Shown here: positions 41,601 through 52,613 of the stretch, piece by piece
How positions within the stretch are numbered: the stretch's first letter is position 1
Layout of the letters: every line of letters begins with the position of its first letter
NCBI GenBank assembly: GCA_964023205.1
Contig: OZ026834.1
Span: forward strand, 32,340,756 to 32,404,755
Direction: 5' to 3'
DNA: 64,000 nt
Origin: Lutraria lutraria
Taxonomy: Eukaryota > Mollusca > Bivalvia > Venerida > Mactridae
The notes under the pieces: generated by a model
The model's database searches: none
What the model saw: only the letters and a program-made list of their open reading frames with translations
Told to the model about the DNA's origin: nothing
Position numbers and translations under genes: made by a program

Positions 41601-44600
41601 AGAATTTTGAAAAAGCTCAAAATTGAAGCTATCATAAATCTATAATAATATGATATTTTAACACACTAATCATGCAAACTTTTAGAAAGAATACAATAAC
41701 TTGCTAAATGTTAACTATAGAAATTAATGGATTACAGCCCTATCCTTAGAAGAAATTCTACATAAATAAAAATTATGATCAAGATGAGCATTCCATCAAC
41801 TCCTCAAGCATAAATTTTCTGAATTTATAACAGACACTTGATTTGTACAATATTCAGCAATGTAGGGACTGATCAGTCACATGCATGGATGGTGAAAAAT
41901 GAATGACATCTTACAGTTATACTTTGTCTGTCTATTTCATTAGTACTGCCACGGCCAGTGAAAAAAGGTCTGAAATAATAGGTGGTAACATACATTAACA
42001 TGACCAATGAAATATGATCAGCCAAAATAAACAACCACATAACCATATCATTAAAATGGTAACAGTGAAGAATATTATAGATTGATTGTGTCAGTCCAAA
42101 TATTGTACAGTTCCAATGTTCATCTGAAATTCACTTTCTAAATCCATTAATTCTGGATCAATCTTATGCAATCACTCTAATATCACAATAACCAAGTTTC
42201 CATGTTAATGAACTAATAAATAAGCAGATCAATGAAAAGTTTAACTTAATACTTAATCAATCTGTATTTATCATTTTGAAGAAGTAGGAATGTTACTCAG
42301 GTATGCAATGCAGATAAAGAATAGTTGCTTAATAATGAAACCACACAAACAGTACTAACTGTTAGCTTGCTAACTCACCTAAGTCTTGGTTTCGGCGTAG
42401 AAACAACACTCATAGTGTCTAATTCAGGTTCACTGTCACTTAAATCTTCTAGCTCTTCTATTAAGTCATCAATATCACCAGGATTTCCACCATCCCCTAA
42501 TTCATGATCAGCTTCTGAATCTAACACCTGAACGAAAGGAGAATGAACATTAAGCTATCCATCAAAAACACAGTAAGGCTAGAAGTAAAAATAGTTCTGC
42601 TTATGGTTACACAACTGACACATTTATCATTGGCATTAACCCTCAAAGGTCAAAGTCTGTTTAGAATGTCACTTTAGAAAATTTAAGTGACCAACCTACC
42701 CTAAATTTTGGAAAATGACCATAAGCATGACTTTTTTATACTTATTAAAGATTTATAGAAGTCTATAACATTACATTATGAAGCCTGTAGTTAGTATGGA
42801 TAGATCATATTTACACATTTATAAACCCACAATTAAGCACTAAAACAGAAGTACAAGACACATCCCAGAGAGAGGACAAATACACATTGTACTTGTTTCA
42901 CAATCAAACTTTGAAACAAGAAGGGGTGGATTGGTGGTCTAATGGTAACGTGTTGGACTAACAATCAGTAGGTAGTAGGTTCTAATCTCAGTCTGCATTC
43001 CATTATTTCATGGACACTTTTTCAGTGTCCCCATCCAAACTACCGAGCCCAGTACTGTGTCTAGAAAATCATAGGGAAACAGGTGAGGCATGTATTGGAG
43101 TTTTACATCAGGGATGATAAAGAACCATGAAAAACTATTTGAAAAGATTAGGAACATAAATGCCTAGTTCTTCTGCATCTTCTCTCCGCACTCTCTGGGA
43201 CAGCCCTGAAATGACCATAGCTGTCAAATGGGCCGTTAAACAAAAGTTTTTTTAAACAAGAAACCTTGATAGGTAAGTAATTCCTGTAAGTGGATCATAC
43301 TGAACTAAATGTATCAAGTAATATTTCATGCTTACCTCTTCAGATATTTTGAATCTTTTGAGAAGTGCAACAAATTTCTGCTTCAAATTTCTTTGCTGCA
43401 AATATATAAAAAAGTATGTATATTTAACTGTTACTATCTTTGAAAGAAATGGCAATTAGATACACGCAACTACCATCATGGCAGAAATACAAGTCACAAT
43501 ACATCCCATATATTTTACCAATAGGTACTTGTCCAATAAGCGAGAAGTAAGTGTCATAAATACAAGCATAAAACAATCTGACATTGTAAAAGATTCACGC
43601 TGCACTAACACACAATTTGTATCCAATTAAGCTTCATTTAGTACGAGACTTTATGTGCTGAGGTTATCTTTGTACATAATCAGTAATTTTGCATATTTTT
43701 TTACCATAACAAAATTCAATCCTATCCCACTAAGGTCAAGCCAATGTCAGCAACATACTTAATACCCCTCTTCTTTTCATAACTACATAGAGAAGTTTGA
43801 AGTTTATTATGTATCAACCAACTGATATAAACAATAATAATTAGATAAAATAAAACACACATACCCTACTTATAGCTGGTCTGACCTTTGACCTATTTAC
43901 TGATCTAGGTCGAGGATGACCTTCATCTAACATCATAGGTTCGCTATCTGACAGTTCATCATTAGACCAATTCTCCTGATACTCCTCATTATCGTCATCA
44001 TCAGAATCAACATCAATGTCAGGTGATCGATCTACACAGTAAGAAGTAAATAATCATTTCCAGTTTACAATGCATGTTGTAAAATCAATGATATGACAGA
44101 TAAGATAACATCACGATATTTAAATGCTGATTATCACAAGTAGGCTCTGTATTTTTTATAAAAAGAAACATGCAATGATTTTTGCATCCAATAAAATCTG
44201 GACCACTCTCTTACACTCATATTTTCAATAAAAACTGAACTGATTGGGGATCCTCGTCATCCAGTGGTAATGATCTCTGACTAGAAATCACCAGCCCCTA
44301 ACTGCAGAGTTCAAACCACACCAGGAACCAGACAACATCCACATGCAAGGAAGGTCCCCAGCTAGCACATGGAAGGTCAGTGGTTCTACCCTAGTGAAAG
44401 CCTAGGATTAAAGCTGGAAAAATCGATGAACGACCCTCAGGCCTGGCTGTAGGTACAATGTTACACCCAGAGAAAAGATTTAAATGAAACGGTCAGCTTT
44501 CAAAAAAGTGTATAATAGGTACAATACTACTCTTTTTAAATGCATTAAACATCCTATAGATAACACAAACCTGCATCTGATGTGGTATTTTTTCTTCTTC

Positions 44601-47600
44601 CATTTTGACTTTCCTCATGATCAACAGGTGAGCTTGATATATTCAACATCACCACCTTGGCAACTACATTCTTATGATCTTTGATATCAGTATACAATGC
44701 CATTTCTCTATTCTCGTTTTTCTGGAGAATCTAAAATTAACCAATCATCGATAGGGTTTAACAGGATTAAATTTCAGATTCAATTAAATATTGCTTATTT
44801 TTATTCAAACCAGTATATGCAGGTCTTTTTGTTTAATTCCATATTTCAATAGTGTATCAGTAGTGTAAAAGGTCAGGAGATCTAACATGTGTTTCTGTGT
44901 AAACTGTCAGTATAACACAATGATCTACAAGTGTCTGAGGACAAATGAGTCAAAATGTCATTTTTTATTTTGAACATACTCCCACCAGAGAAATGGTCCT
45001 ACAATCTCAAAACTCATTTTTTTTCTTTTGTATATCTGTTGTTTTAACAACCCATTTGGTAGCAATGGTAATTTAAGAAGCGTCCCAGAGAGCAGGGAGA
45101 TAAGATACAGGAGAACCAGACATTTGTATCCCTTCTCTAATCAAACAGTTTTTCATGGTTCTTTGTTGTGCCCTGTGTAAAGCACTATACATGCCATACC
45201 AGATTCCTTTGAAATTCTTAACACAGAAATTGGCTTGGTAGTTGGGATGGGGACTCTGAAAAAGCCTTAAGATCTTAGGTCACATACTCTACAAACGGAG
45301 CTAACAAGACAGACCAGTCAAAAATGGGATATCATCCATGCTAATAGCTATTATTGAATAAAACACAAGACTTAACTGAATTAAAAAAAAAATACAGGAT
45401 AAGATCAGATACACAAACTTGTACAATAAACAAAACTCTTCAAAAATGAGATTAATACAAACCTGTGCCATGCTAAGCTGACCCACAGCAAGTGTTTTAT
45501 ATCCAATTATAGGTCTGTTCTTGTACCTCTTTCTTCTCTGTAACATCACGGTCAGTTTGTTCCCCTCTCTCTTCAGAAAGTGAGGGTACTGGAATATAAA
45601 TAACGTGTAGATACATGAATGTATGAACAAACAATAAAACAAGGTTCCAACTTCCAGTTTCTGAAGTAACTACCATGCCATGTTGCTTAATAGATTTTCA
45701 CATACATCTAATACTATCATATTATCCAAATTAATTTTTACAGCTTACAAATCTAATGATAAATCATTACTTAAGTTTGTGTAGCATGAAAGAAACAGGT
45801 TCATGATAACAGAAATGTTCTGACTTACCAACAAGTAGTAATTTATGTTTTAAACAGACTGAATTAACTTATAACCATATATTATATATATCAAAAGTTA
45901 AACATCAGCTGACTTTTGCTAATAATTATATGTATAACAATGACACATTTGTTTTTAGGAAATATAAAATGCCACTAATATAGCTTATACATGTAATAAG
46001 TAATACAATATAAAATAAACCAGTATTATTAATTGCTCATAAACACGAGCATACTACAATGAGAAAGCAATTTCCTGAACAGATAAGAGGTACACACAAT
46101 TATCTACCATACAATTATCTATCATGATACACTTTAGACTCAATAAATTCAAGTGCAATTTCATCATTTATTAATAACAATAATTATTGTTGTAGTACAT
46201 AATCATATGACAAGTTATTTCACATCATATACAGAATATGAACAAATTTAACATGATTTTATAGTCATATTTCATCATGACTAGTATAAGGCCATGAATC
46301 AAGTTTGATCATTAATGGCATTATACAAAGAATAACAAGAATTGATACTGCATTTCACACTAATAGATAAAGATTAGGTGTATATTTCAGAGGCCTATTT
46401 CAACAATGACCTGTAGCACTTTTTATACTTCTATATATAAGTCATGTCACCCTTTTTTAAAGGAAAATATCATTTTCAATTGATTGTTCTAAGCTGTAAA
46501 ATGGAAAAAATGACTAAAATGTGAACAAGAGACGTGAATTTTACCATTTTAGAATGTTATCATATCATATGAAGACGGATCTAAGGAATGACATTTCAAG
46601 CAGGACGTATAATACAGATGAACTCCATAACAAGTAATATATTGTAGAAAACTAACATGAGAGGTGAGAGAAAATGCTTAAACTCTCTACCAAGATTTAT
46701 TAAAATCAAAACATTCAGTGGTGATCAAGATAACTGTTGTAACATACAGACAGATGCACAGACATAATTTAAACCTACATGTCTCTCATATACACACAAC
46801 AGGGAGATCTAGTCACCTACCTGTAACATGAAAGACAAATCCAGTTGTACATCAGCAGTTCCACCTCTAGGGATTTCAATCTCATTTGACCTCAACACAC
46901 GCTTTGAACTCTAAATAAAATCAACAATGTTATACAATTAACATAACAGGTCATCTAATTCATCAATCAATTAACATTGACATAAGAAGAGGTAAAAACA
47001 TTATGACAAAAAATAATACGATAATGAACAATAAATAAGTACAGAAGTGTAATTATTTTCCCTCATTAAAATTGATTGATTGATGAAAACCAAAATGCCA
47101 TTGTACTCTAAAACCATAGAAACTATAGATGATTGATAAAAAAATCTATACAACAGAATCCAGAAGAGAAACCTTTAAAACAGAGACATACACAATTGTT
47201 TGTATTTGATCTTACTGAAATGTATATAAATTGTAATAAAATAGCCAATAAAAAAAAAATTTGGACCACTTCAAGCAAGAATTCCTATTTCCGTGGGAAT
47301 GGTTATGTTCCAAACGCCTTGAGAACATAACTAGGAAATGATAGCCAGATCAACACTTCAGTGATGAAGATAAATCAAACACATTGAATCAGATGATAAC
47401 ATAGGGACTAATTATTTACCTGCATCTTCATAGCAACAATAACAGATGTAAGCTCATTCTCTAATGGCTTCAGAACAATTAATCTTGTTAATCTTAAGCT
47501 GCATATCCTGAAAATATGTGAGTAAACATGTTATTTCCTCTTATGTATAGGAGTTAATGTAAATATTTGTATATCATAAAACTGTAAATATTATGTATTT

Positions 47601-50600
47601 TATATACCAAGCAAGCCAACTTTTATTTATAGTTAGGAGATACAAATTATATATAGCCATGTCGGATAAACAGACCTCCAGTAAATGTAGTCAGTAATTG
47701 TTATTATCTGTAATTAGTTATAATTTCTTTGACGGTCTGGTTAAATCAGTAATTAAGCATTTTCCCTTCATTTTAATCAAATAAAAAATCCACGAAATAC
47801 TGGTAAGCATTGATCATAATGACTGTTAAAATTTGTAAATTTATAGAAATGAAATAGTAATCCAGTGAGAAACATGCTTTTCAACTATATGAAACTTCAA
47901 GAAAATTTGAAACAATCAACTAAATAAATATTGGTAAACCAATATACAAGGCAATAGCTAGAAATGTGTCCGGAGGACACAAATGTCCCCACTGAGCACT
48001 AAGTCAAGAATGTTTGAATTTTAACGGAAACTGAAACTGACCTGTATTTTATCATTATACGCCTTCATGGAAAATATGAAACCAATTCATGAAATATTTC
48101 TCGAGTTATCAATCAGATCCAAAAATTTGAACAGACGGACAGAAGTAACACTTCATACCCTTCAGTCATTTCAAATGGCGGGGGTCATAACGAGGTCTAT
48201 AACCCTGAAATATTCCTGATTGAAGGAAATAGTTGACTTGAATGCCAACGCAAGTTGCTAGAGTTTGAGGAAGTTATGCTAAGGCTTAATTATAAATGCA
48301 ATTTCAAATTTTCAAGAGCCAAAATGCCATTTCAAGAGTCAAAGGAAAGCCCTGCTGCATATCACAATGACTGACATTTGGTCATGGTAGGCAAACTCAA
48401 CAAAAGAAATCAGAATCTTTACAAATTATTTGACTTCAGCTGAATTTGGAAAATATTCTGCTGTATATTTCTGTCTGTCGTACGACTTGTTGGATTGCAG
48501 GTTTTTTCTGGCCAGTCTCCCAACTTGTTAGAACCTACCTTGCCAAGTTTAAAAATATGTAATCCTACCGTCAGACAAGAATTTAAATGCTACCTAATCC
48601 TCTTAAGTTGAATGAAGTACAAATTTTGTATGTAATTTGAGGAAAAACTAGTTAACTACTATAACTTGTGTATAAATATAGACAATCATTCACAAAGAAA
48701 CTTAAGCTATCGATAAATGTGATAAATATCTCCATCCACATCTGTATTTGGAAGAAAATTTCATTACAAACATAACAGTAAAAAAAACAGCAGATGAATA
48801 CATTTTGTGTTATTACTTTGGAACAAATATACTGGTAGGTAAAACTAAGTATGAATATAATTAATTTAATTACTTAAGTAACATAAGTACATATGAATTA
48901 CAAATAAATAACACAAGTATACCTCTACAGGTAAATAGGCCTCTGTGGTCAAGTGATTATGAATTACAAGCAATTAATTTGCATGTGCACAAAAATTATG
49001 AGCCATTAATTTACAATGATAGAAAGTGCACTAGTACATAATCATGTTCTTTAAAAATATAACATGAGACATCCCTATGAAATGAAAAAATGCCTAAAAG
49101 TAAATCTTAAGCCACTTTAGGAGTCCATCACTTCCCCATTTCTATTTATGTAATGGTCTGTAAGAAAAATCTATCAAGACGAGATATAATAGCTCCAAAA
49201 CACAATTTTCATATATAGACATTCTATACTTAACTCTTCAAAAAAGAAATATCACCTGACAGGTAATTAAAAAAATAATTCTGAAAGAATTATGCTGTCG
49301 GGCCTACATGTTTCTATGGCCCAATCAAAGAAAAGAAATTGTTCCAAAGGCTCCAGACAAATCAAATAGATACGTAAGGGGACGTGGTAAGGCTGTAAGA
49401 CTTAGAACACTTTGAAACATAATTAAACAAGTCTATATACAGGATATTTACTAATTTTAACATTGCCATGATTGCATTAATGTATTATTTTGATATATAT
49501 GAATTATGATTATGGTATCCACTGTTAAATTCATTCAGTGCTGTGATATACTTACACTGAACATTTCCTATTGCGTTATAAACAAATCAAACAAATAAAA
49601 ATAATTATCAGAATATACTTTAACTTATTATAGTATTACTATACAAACAACACCAGATCATGAATAGGTTTAACAGAAAATTATTCCGAAGAAATTAAAG
49701 ACTAGCAAGCAATGGAGAACCAACAGGAGTCTAAAACACATTGATGATGACAGAGTAGAATAAACATGCTGGACTCTGTTAATTGCTGGTGTGCATCTTC
49801 CACATATTTCTACCACACATAAACAAAATTTATGATAACAAAATATTAATATATGTATCAAATGAAGTAATATTTAAGCATAACGCAGATTGACAAACCA
49901 ACTATCTACTACTAAACTCTCTGACTGTTCTATTATCTTCCAAAACTTAATTACACAATTCTGCACATGGAAAGCCCAAGCCCATGAAGAGCAATCAATG
50001 ACAAAATTATACCAATTATTACAGTTCACAATTGTCTTTTCATTAAAAGCAACTGCTGTAACCTTCTTTGGAGAAGCCATAATAATCTATTTCTAATTGC
50101 AGTCAATTTAACACTCAGTAGAAATGATGATTTTTAAAACTATTTAACCAAAAACTTGTCAAATACAGGATAAATTGAGCCTTCAAAATCATAAAAGCGA
50201 CATTTATCAGTCACTTTCATAAAGCATACTTGTTTCTCAACTGGAGTTCTTTTTTCACCAACAATAAAATAAAATATAACATTTTGAAATGATTGTCCCA
50301 CATGACTTTGTCAAAATACAAAGGCACATTATATCTTTGCATATTTTATGTGATCAATTGTGAATGGCGTGAAATATATACAAAAGACTCAGAAAAATTA
50401 CTTTTAAATATTATATGACTTGTAGGATTATTCTACTAATTGGATAGTGATGTGACATAATGAATTCACAGTAATTTATTACACCAAACAGATTACATCG
50501 CACCGAAAGAAAGAAAAATACAGAAATAGTTAACTGAAAGCTGAATTTTGTAGGATAACAATTTTGCACTTTAAGTCAGTTTGAGGGACACGGGTATCAA

Positions 50601-52439
50601 TCATGGCATCAAACCATGGACTTTACTTTAGCATGGCAAGGAATTCTGAACACCCCTTCAGCATTACACATCTAGTTAGTCCAACTATGACTAGTCTGAT
50701 TCGACTTGGCCCTGTGCTGAACACTCTTACAAAGATCTGCATGTTTGTTACAAAGTGTGTGCAAAAATCCCCAATAAAAAACCTTTGGACACAATTACTA
50801 CAAAATCTGTGACCAAAATGAAACATTCGGTAGATAGAAAACATGTTTCTAATTGATCTATACTCATATTAGCATAAATTATTCCAACATACCTTCTTGG
50901 AAAGGTGCATTTAATGTTTTGATTCTCCCCACTATTTCCTAACTGAAATCGAAATCAGTGTAATGGCACTCTCGAGAATTTGCTTTGCAAATAATTTAAG
51001 TACAAGTTTAAAGCTGGCATATCAATGAATTATTGGGAAGTTTAACTTGAATCAACTTTCGTAAACCCTATGTAGCCATGAAGATTTATATAGGATTGAA
51101 CTGTCTCACGGTAGTTGTATACAGAGTGGAATTGGATGTGGCTAAAATATGTTGATACTGGTTATTACACTAGGGCGTCTTTCTTCAGGAAAAGTCTTGT
51201 ATGTTTATTACCGCAGTGACACTATTACCTTGGTACTCCAACTAATAAGTCTGTTTATGACGACTAGATACTTTTCATACTTGGCCCCGTCCCGCACAGA
51301 CTAACAAAGATCTGCCTATTTGTGTGTGGTAAAATTAAATTAAAACCTGTTAGGCCTAATGACTAAAATATCTGTGACCAAAGTGAACCATTCCGTAGGT
51401 AGAAAACGTGTTTCTATACTCATATGAGCATAAATTATTCCAACACACCTTTTCTGAAAGGTGCATTTAAATTAATGTTTTCTTTCTCCCAACTATTTGT
51501 ATTTCCCAACTGAAAACGAAACCTGTGTAATGGCGGTTAAATGCCTGAAATTCTCCAAGTAGCTTTGCAAATAATTTAAGTACAAGTTTAAATACACTGG
51601 CATATCAAGGAAATGTTGGCAAGTTAAACTTAAATCAACTTTTGATAATCCTAGGTACCCATTAAAAATAAAAAAGGCATTTATAATTTATATAAACATG
51701 AATTCAGAATTGAACTGTCTGACGGTGGTTGTAATTTTGTATACGTCTTGATATTGGATGTGGCTAAAGTCTGTCTATACCATGTAATAACATGCGACAT
51801 AAAATTTTAAGTTTAAAATTTGACACTTATCACAGAATTTTTAAAGCACATTCACGCAGATTAATTTTGACTATTGTTATTTCTATAGGTAAGTTATGCC
51901 TGTTATTGATGAATTTTGACGTAATTTGAATTTCTGCTCGTAAATATGCAGATATTTGTAAGGCTGAAAGGTTGGCCTTTCCCAATTCGTTCACCAAAAA
52001 TCTGCCAACCAAAAGTCGAATTAGTAGGGCTATTACCGTGGGTGCCCGGATACTAACAATGACTGGTACATTACTGGCAAGTTAATGTAATAACAGTAAT
52101 TGTATGAAAAATGAAATATATACAGCATGACTTCATACATACAAAAGGAACAGTTAACACAGGAACGATTAAAGAAGTTAATGCAAATAAATCGTGAAAC
52201 AATTAACGGCAATTAAAGATCAAAGCAGGGATAATCAAGTGCAAATTTATGACTAACTATTGGCTATTCGATAAACATTAAACGAAATCGAACTGAAGTG
52301 ATTAATAACATAACCAAAATTAAAAATACCTTGGAATGCAATTCGGTGAAGATTTCTCAACCTCCAAGCTAGCGAATAATTTCATTGAAATTACTTTTTG
52401 TCCATTTTGGACGGACAAATTTTTACTTTTGTCCGCCAT
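23638..52439 (-). CDS. PACS: PACS: phosphofurin acidic cluster sorting protein, complete, 22 coding exons
   Basis: Cytosolic adaptor binding acidic-cluster motifs in cargo such as furin and linking it to AP-1/AP-3, COPI and ER-mitochondria traffic (family knowledge). Exons: 52439-52330, 47507-47420, 46910-46821, 45588-45463, 44730-44571, 44031-43865, 43395-43336, 42527-42379, 41969-41915, 40613-40563, 38240-38124, 35994-35842, 30832-30728, 29887-29781, 28973-28819, 28341-28225, 27560-27458, 26554-26512, 25886-25714, 25420-25161, 24501-24397, 23759-23638. They sum to 2616 nt in one frame (871 aa; vertebrate PACS proteins have about 890-960). The furin-binding region spans residues about 20-185 ([18 protein letters not shown]). 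Acidic clusters follow at about 195-215 and 285-305, then a basic Ser-rich linker and a PACS C-terminal domain ([18 protein letters not shown]). Start chosen at AAGATGG (good Kozak); an in-frame ATG at 52472 would add 11 residues. One gene where vertebrates have PACS1 and PACS2. Confidence 0.95.
25920..26094. mobile_element. MITE with ATTTTCATTGGG ends
   Basis: Lies in the PACS intron between exons 18 and 19. The left end ATTTTCATTGGG is matched on the other strand by CCCAATGAAAAT at the right end, with internal near-palindromes (TTCGCGGGCT, CCCCACGAA). 175 bp, no ORF, non-autonomous. Confidence 0.65.
26205..26335 (-). mobile_element. tRNA-derived SINE fragment
   Basis: Minus-strand copy with a recognisable polymerase III B-box-like core (plus strand GGGATTGAACTCACAG) and the CCTTCCGTAAG...AACTTCCTCAC body shared with other copies in the window (34.9, 44.3, 55.7 and 61.0 kb). 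No intact tRNA cloverleaf. Confidence 0.5.
26906..27194. mobile_element. Foldback element with CRE-bearing inverted repeats
   Basis: Perfect 16-bp inverted repeats: CATAGCGTGACGTCAC at 26906-26921 and GTGACGTCACGCTATG at 27179-27194. Each arm contains the full palindromic CRE TGACGTCA. The 289-bp element lies in the PACS intron between exons 17 and 18 and has no ORF. Confidence 0.65.
27598..27982. mobile_element. hAT-type MITE with target-site duplication
   Basis: The inverted ends are perfect for 15 bp: CAGGGCTCCAGATAA at 27605 and TTATCTGGAGCCCTG ending at 27975. They are flanked by a direct repeat TTTTACT (27598-27604 and 27976-27982), close to the 8-bp duplication typical of hAT transposons, whose ends often begin CAGGG. 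371 bp, no transposase. Lies 38 bp upstream of PACS exon 17. Confidence 0.8.
28540..28738 (-). mobile_element. SINE copy, 5'-truncated
   Basis: Reverse-oriented copy of the SINE at 42926-43257: it shares the ACAGTACTTGG, TTTTCTAGACAC and GCCATTTCAGAGCTGCCCC blocks. The tRNA-like head is missing. It lies in the PACS intron between exons 15 and 16. Confidence 0.6.
29544..29730. mobile_element. MITE with GTCAAAYCTGTG-type ends
   Basis: Left part ACAGTCAAATCTGTG and right part GGTGGCCTTTGTTCAAAGC form an imperfect inverted repeat; the interior repeats the AAAGGCCACC motif. A second copy lies at 31064-31233. Confidence 0.5.
31064..31233. mobile_element. MITE, second copy of the 29.5-kb element
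   Basis: Inverted ends ACAGCGAAACCTGTGA and TTCACAGGTTTGACTGCA flank AAAGGCCA-rich sequence. It is better preserved than the copy at 29.5 kb. Both are in PACS introns. Confidence 0.6.
32031..32995. repeat. Kilobase-scale purine-rich (GA) minisatellite
   Basis: Almost pure A/G on the plus strand, built from GGAAAGAGGGGGAGTAAGA-like words. Between about 32526 and 32760 a composite unit of roughly 103-110 bp repeats (GTGAGCAGGAAGGGGGTGAG recurs near 32539, 32649 and 32752). It lies in the PACS intron between exons 12 and 13, so the transcript carries the pyrimidine-rich strand. Confidence 0.9.
34444..34615. repeat. Degenerate tandem repeat, period about 30 bp
   Basis: Six or so copies of TGGTACTAATTTGTATGGTT with substitutions, in the PACS intron between exons 12 and 13. 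Confidence 0.7.
34850..35010 (-). mobile_element. tRNA-derived SINE
   Basis: On the minus strand AGGGTCGTGGGTTCGAGCTC matches a polymerase III B box, followed by the body CTTACGGAGGATGGGAGTC seen in related copies. No functional tRNA is implied. Confidence 0.6.
35842..35994 (-). CDS. PACS: PACS exon 12: basic Ser-rich linker with an Akt-type site
   Basis: Isolated 153-nt exon (51 codons, phase 0 at both ends) with a TTTTAG acceptor and a GTCAGT donor, 2.1 kb from exon 11 and 5 kb from exon 13. It reads [14 protein letters not shown], then ERCNSM, matching the vertebrate PACS linker that contains RSTSLKER. RERATS fits RxRxxS at about residue 417, the position of the Akt and 14-3-3 site of vertebrate PACS-2 (Ser437). 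The donor is weaker than the other PACS donors, so the exon may be skipped in some transcripts. Confidence 0.75.
38124..38240 (-). CDS. PACS: PACS exon 11 with a short internal repeat
   Basis: Codes for 39 residues (about 353-391) in the divergent linker. It contains a tandem repeat, [10 protein letters not shown] then [10 protein letters not shown], which also shows as a 33-nt DNA repeat (TTTAGCACGGAGAT twice). Both ends are in phase 0, so skipping would keep the frame. Confidence 0.8.
40970..41234. repeat. 53-bp tandem repeat, five copies
   Basis: Units start at 40970, 41023, 41076, 41129 and 41182, each beginning ATGGATTTTTTC and ending CAGATTTTAGAT. The first four are nearly identical, the fifth is degenerate. 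Located in the PACS intron between exons 9 and 10. Confidence 0.9.
42379..42527 (-). CDS. PACS: PACS exon 8: acidic regulatory cluster
   Basis: Encodes residues about 268-316, with a dense acidic run ([20 protein letters not shown]) followed by STPKPRL. Vertebrate PACS-1 has an acidic autoregulatory segment at the equivalent place, whose Ser is phosphorylated by CK2 to unmask cargo binding. Here the SDSE stretch fits the CK2 consensus (Ser followed by acidic residues). Regulation by CK2 in this organism is an inference. Confidence 0.85.
42926..43257 (+). mobile_element. Full-length tRNA-derived SINE
   Basis: The tRNA-like head has an A box (TGGTCTAATGGTAACG, about 42935-42950) and a B box (GGTTCTAATCT, 42978-42988). 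A unique body follows, and the tail ends GGGCCGTTAAACAAAAG then T/A-rich. About 330 bp. Two truncated, reverse-oriented relatives lie at 28.5 and 45.1 kb. Confidence 0.75.
44243..44470 (+). mobile_element. tRNA-derived SINE, second family
   Basis: The head contains TCCAGTGGTAATGATCTCTG (A-box region) and GAGTTCAAACC (B box). The body GACAACATCCACATGCAAGG and AGGCCTGGCTGTAGGTA-type tail differ from the 42.9-kb family. In the PACS intron between exons 5 and 6. Confidence 0.6.
45080..45262 (-). mobile_element. SINE copy, 5'-truncated
   Basis: Reverse-oriented relative of the 42.9-kb SINE (GCGTCCCAGAGAGCAGG, TTTTTCATGGTTCTTTG, TTGGGATGGGGACTCTGAA). In the PACS intron between exons 4 and 5. Confidence 0.6.
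47955..48195 (-). mobile_element. Fragment related to the GCCCCCGCCAT element
   Basis: Begins CTAGAAATGTGTCCGGAGGA and ends AAATGGCGGGGGTCATA, both features of the element at 57.9 kb, but the middle differs. In the PACS intron between exons 1 and 2. Confidence 0.45.
50690..51785. repeat. Diverged direct duplication of about 0.5 kb
   Basis: The segment at about 50690-51155 is repeated at about 51250-51780. Shared words in order include CATAAATTATTCCAAC, AAAGGTGCATTTAA, AATAATTTAAGTACAAGTTT, GAACTGTCT and TTGGATGTGGCTAAA. It lies in the first PACS intron, 0.6 kb from exon 1. Both halves keep, on the minus strand, an ATGCACCTTTC word followed within a few bases by a GTATGTTGG or GTGTGTTGG donor-like site. 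Confidence 0.75.
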
Positions 52440-52613
52440 CTTTGATGGCTTTACGTCTTTAGTTTCGAACATTAAAATGACTGTTGACGGATTCGCTAGA
52501 TTTCATAAAAATTCAAAACGTGTATCCTTATTATATTGAGATCAATGTATATAAACAAAATTAGATATTTAATTGACGAAAAGACGACCTGAAGAACTTT
52601 TAAATTCGAAACT
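52440..52613. promoter_or_regulatory. Shared head-to-head promoter region of PACS and PRDX5
   Basis: Only 174 bp separate the two ATG codons, which point away from each other. Both 5' UTRs and both core promoters must fit here or overlap the neighbouring exons. There is no obvious TATA box at a consistent distance; the sequence is moderately AT-rich with a few CpGs. Divergent gene pairs this close commonly share a bidirectional promoter. Confidence 0.7.

Noticed and set aside
42930..42995. Functional tRNA gene
   Set aside because: A and B boxes are present but the acceptor stem and cloverleaf do not form; it is the head of a SINE.
50883..50932. Cassette exon between PACS exons 1 and 2
   Set aside because: A 50-nt exon can be drawn with AG and GT borders, but adding it breaks the otherwise perfect PACS frame.
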